63,730 nucleotides of DNA, from contig JAHFBG010000013.1 in the NCBI GenBank assembly GCA_023250155.1, forward strand, positions 1 to 63,730, read 5' to 3'. Source of the DNA: Candidatus Melainabacteria bacterium (lineage in GTDB: Bacteria > Cyanobacteriota > Vampirovibrionia > 2-02-FULL-35-15). Under the pieces are notes generated by a model. It had not been told where the DNA came from. It searched no databases and was given only the letters and a program-made list of their open reading frames with translations. Shown piece by piece: positions 61,535-63,730 of the stretch. The first letter of the stretch is position 1, and every line of letters begins with the position of its first letter. The position numbers were made by a program, and so were the translations under genes.

Positions 61535-62284
61535 ATGAGCAAATTATATGAAAAATTTAAAGACAGAGAGCTAATAACTCTTAAGGAAATTAAAAAAGAA
61601 TTTCCAAAGATAAATCATAAGGCAACTATTAAATATTTATTGAAAAATGAGAAGTGGACTTTAATTCAAAAGGGAATATATAAAAATAATAATTTTTATG
61701 AAGTAAATAAATTTATTCTAGCTAGTAGCTTAGTTGATGATGCCCTCTTGGGATATCATGCTGCTTTAGAAGTTTGGGGTGTAGCTCAATCTGTTTATAA
61801 TACAGTTCATATTCTTACAGCTAAGAATCAAGATGTAAAACCTAAAACAATAGATGGAATACTATACCAACCAGTAAAAAAGACTATAGATAAAGGTATT
61901 GCTAAAGTACCTATGGGAAGTCATGCAATTCTTTGTATTGACCAAGAAAGAATGGTCATTGACTGCATTGACAAACTGAAATATGTCGGTGGTTTAGAAG
62001 AATATTTTAAGAGCATATCAAGTGTTCACTATATAAATGAAAAGAAAATAATAGAATACTTAAAGGCATACGATAAAATCTCCTTGTACCATAAAGTAGG
62101 TTTTGTCTTAGACCATTTCAAATCTCAATGGAATCTCTCAGAATATACTTTAAAGACTATAGAAAATGAGGTTAGCAGAAAGAAAGCTGTTCTTTTAGAT
62201 AGTTCTAAAAAAGAAGTATCTTTTATAAACAAGTGGAATCTTTTAATTCCAAAGAACTTCAAAGCTTTAGTAAATGAGTATTAA
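61535..62284 (+). CDS. abiEi: AbiEi-family antitoxin (second pair)
   Basis: A 249-aa protein with an N-terminal winged helix (LITLKEIKKEF, KATIKYLLKNEKWTLIQKGIYK) and the AbiEi core (ASSLVDDALLGYHAALEVWG, MVIDCIDKLKYVGGLEE, KVGFVLDHFKSQWNLSE). It is a different lineage from the pair at 55119-56709. The toxin gene follows after 3 bp. Confidence 0.85.
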   Translation: MSKLYEKFKDRELITLKEIKKEFPKINHKATIKYLLKNEKWTLIQKGIYKNNNFYEVNKFILASSLVDDALLGYHAALEVWGVAQSVYNTVHILTAKNQDVKPKTIDGILYQPVKKTIDKGIAKVPMGSHAILCIDQERMVIDCIDKLKYVGGLEEYFKSISSVHYINEKKIIEYLKAYDKISLYHKVGFVLDHFKSQWNLSEYTLKTIENEVSRKKAVLLDSSKKEVSFINKWNLLIPKNFKALVNEY

Positions 62285-62287
62285 GTT

Positions 62288-63241
62288 ATGAAATATCAAG
62301 AACAATTATTAAAAGAAATCCAAAATCAATACAATTTCGCAAGAATTGATGAGCTTGAAAAAGTCATTAGGCTTACAGATATTTTAAAGATGATTAATGA
62401 AGATGAGTATTTATTTAAAGTCCTTATCTTAAAAGGTGGAACTGCTATTAACTTGCTTTGGCTTAAACTGCCTAGATTGTCCGTAGATATTGATTTGAAC
62501 TATACAGGAGAAGTGGGTACAACAAATATGCTTGAGCAAAAGAAAAAGGTTCAAGCAAAACTAAAAGCTATTTTTAGAAGATTAGGATATACAGTAACTT
62601 CAAGAAATGAAAGTAAGCATGCAGGGTGTAATTATGACTTATCATTTGTTAATAATAACGGTGGAAGAAATAAAATTAAAATTGATATAAGTTTTATGCA
62701 TAGAACCCCTATTTATGGGGTTGTTGAAAAAACTCCTCTTTTAGAAATCCCTAACAACAATACCCCTATAAAAACTTTGACTTTAAATGAGTCATTTGCA
62801 TCTAAATTAAAGGCTCTTTGTCAAAGAGGTACACCAAGAGACTACTTTGATGTTTACACGTTAAACAATCACAAAGGATTAGATTTAAAACAAGTCAAAA
62901 AAGCGTTCATATTTTTCTCTGCTATTGATATTGATGACTTTAACAATTATAAAACAGGGAAAATCCCACCCCTTACTCAATCTGAAGTAGACAGAGAACT
63001 TTCACCAATGTTAAGAAAGAATGACTCACCAAGTATAAAAGAAATGATTGATGTCTCCAAATCCATATTAGAAAGATTATTTAATTTCAACAGAGAAGAA
63101 AAAGAATTTATTTCTATGTTTTATAAGAAAAATATACTCATGCCAGAGATACTTTTTGAAAGTAAAAAATTTGATTTTTTAAAAGAATACCCTCTGGCTA
63201 CTTGGAAGTTAAAAAAGTTGGCTATGAATAAAGACAGCTAG
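62288..63241 (+). CDS. abiEii: AbiEii-family nucleotidyltransferase toxin (second pair)
   Basis: A 317-aa toxin with the nucleotidyltransferase signature LKGGTAINLLWLKLPRLSVD followed by IDLNY. A conserved-looking SFASKLKALCQRGTPRDYFDVY lies in the second domain. It is longer than the first pair's toxin (264 aa) and of the type more often annotated simply as nucleotidyl transferase AbiEii/AbiGii. It pairs with the antitoxin directly upstream. Confidence 0.88.
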   Translation: MKYQEQLLKEIQNQYNFARIDELEKVIRLTDILKMINEDEYLFKVLILKGGTAINLLWLKLPRLSVDIDLNYTGEVGTTNMLEQKKKVQAKLKAIFRRLGYTVTSRNESKHAGCNYDLSFVNNNGGRNKIKIDISFMHRTPIYGVVEKTPLLEIPNNNTPIKTLTLNESFASKLKALCQRGTPRDYFDVYTLNNHKGLDLKQVKKAFIFFSAIDIDDFNNYKTGKIPPLTQSEVDRELSPMLRKNDSPSIKEMIDVSKSILERLFNFNREEKEFISMFYKKNILMPEILFESKKFDFLKEYPLATWKLKKLAMNKDS

Positions 63242-63244
63242 ATA

Positions 63245-63614
63245 TTACCAATTTTGTATCTCTTTAATAACCTCATCCTCTGTGGTCATTAAATATCCTT
63301 GTGTTGTTTTAAGGTCAGAATGTCCAAGTGCCAAAGAAATAATCTAAATATCTTGTATTAGTTAGAATTGTATTTTCACTTAGAGGCTTCCCAACTAACA
63401 TCCCATTTTTTGACCACGCAATCCATTCTTCTTTGAGCCCTTGAACCGATTGTAAGTCTGAGAGGTGTTTGTTTTCTTTTGCTTTAGTGTTTCTTTGTTC
63501 TTTCCAGATCAAATAACTACTTAAAGGTATTAGATAAGTGAATCCACCTTTAAAAGGCTTTGTGATGGTTGGAAGCTCACCATCTTTGGCTAATCTTTTT
63601 ATAGTACGTGGGTT
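63245..63614 (-). pseudogene. tyrosine recombinase (integrase) remnant
   Basis: Reading the minus strand, NPRTIKRLAKDGELPTI is a MerR/excisionase-like HTH, followed by SYLIWKEQRNTKAKENK and core-binding-like sequence (NTRYLDYFFGTWTF), then a stop. In another frame the extreme C terminus ISLALGHSDLKTTQGYLMT is present, with the catalytic-domain motif LGHs...TT..Y. The middle of the catalytic domain is deleted and there is a frameshift, plus a stop before the HTH. The integrase is dead, but it marks a former mobile element edge next to the AbiE pair. Confidence 0.7.
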
Positions 63615-63655
63615 CTACATCAAAGAAAGGTAAAGAAAAAGAAACTAAAATTAGC

Positions 63656-63697
63656 GTGAGATTCTCTTAAACATTGAATCTGAAAGGAGAATCTCAC
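63656..63697. repeat. 11-bp inverted repeats at the start of the last gene
   Basis: gtgagattctc (63656-63666) and gagaatctcac (63687-63697) are perfect inverses, and an AAAGGAG ribosome binding site lies between and partly in them. This could be the end of an insertion sequence or a hairpin that hides the ribosome binding site. Confidence 0.5.
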
Positions 63698-63698
63698 T

Positions 63699-63730
63699 AT
63701 GAAAAAGTATAATGTAAATCTGTTTAATTT
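63699..63730 (+). CDS. start of an open reading frame cut by the window edge
   Basis: ATG at 63699 with a good ribosome binding site (AAAGGAG) 9 bp upstream encodes MKKYNVNLFN before the window ends. The short inverted repeat just before it and its place at a mobile-element edge make a transposase possible, but too little is visible to name it. Confidence 0.35.
   Translation, partial: MKKYNVNLFN

Overview
This window is about 64 kb of AT-rich, gene-dense DNA from a Gram-negative, nitrate-respiring bacterium. The evidence is a complete cytoplasmic NarGHJ with a NarK transporter, covalent c-type cytochromes with signal peptides, a porin-like beta-barrel protein, and a full set of molybdenum-cofactor genes. 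No rRNA or tRNA gene was seen. The taxon cannot be fixed from sequence alone. Flp-type pilins, TMEM14-like proteins and an Rcp1-like response regulator would fit an uncultured relative of the non-photosynthetic Cyanobacteria (Melainabacteria/Margulisbacteria), but this is only a weak guess.

Layout. (1) 0.1-5.7 kb: DAHP synthase, threonine aldolase and small membrane or exported proteins. (2) 5.7-11.2 kb: molybdenum cofactor genes (moaE, moaD divergent from mobA, moaA, a moaC-moaB fusion, moeA, a TauE/SafE exporter). (3) 11.3-14.1 kb: narK and an acyl-CoA dehydrogenase. (4) 28.8 down to 14.1 kb, minus strand: a long nitrate-respiration operon (diheme cytochrome c, narG, narH, narJ, a NarI-Rieske fusion, b6-like cytochrome b, monoheme cytochrome c, outer-membrane barrel, PLP decarboxylase, then a B12-binding radical SAM protein). 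(5) 29.1-33.6 kb: two histidine kinases, two response regulators and a CBS-domain protein, probably regulating region 4. (6) 33.7-42.5 kb: surface and membrane genes, including two tandem proteins with a pilin-like N terminus, a Ser/Thr repeat stalk and a C-terminal Hint domain, followed by a flavoprotein, a GT39-like membrane protein, an HTTM protein and a Gly/Asn-rich protein. (7) 51.0 down to 42.7 kb: an ArsR regulator with a perfect 20-bp palindrome, then a hyfBCEFGI-type group 4 [NiFe]-hydrogenase-like complex and an acetate-transporter-like protein. (8) 51-63.7 kb: an accessory region with two AbiE toxin-antitoxin pairs, another nucleotidyltransferase-like gene, a truncated RhuM, recombinase remnants, a degraded repeated 3' tail, and a three-gene CHASE3 kinase/receiver cluster.

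How it works together (inference). The Moco genes supply cofactor to NarG, and NarK brings nitrate to the cytoplasmic active site. The NarI-Rieske fusion, cytochrome b and two cytochromes c suggest that quinol oxidation by a bc-like module is physically tied to nitrate reductase. The Hyf-like complex keeps the NiFe cysteines of its large subunit but has lost two of four Fe-S ligands in the small subunit, and no ferredoxin-like subunit is encoded beside it. The most novel-looking items are the pilin-Hint pair, the NarI-Rieske fusion operon and the Fe-S-poor Hyf-like complex.
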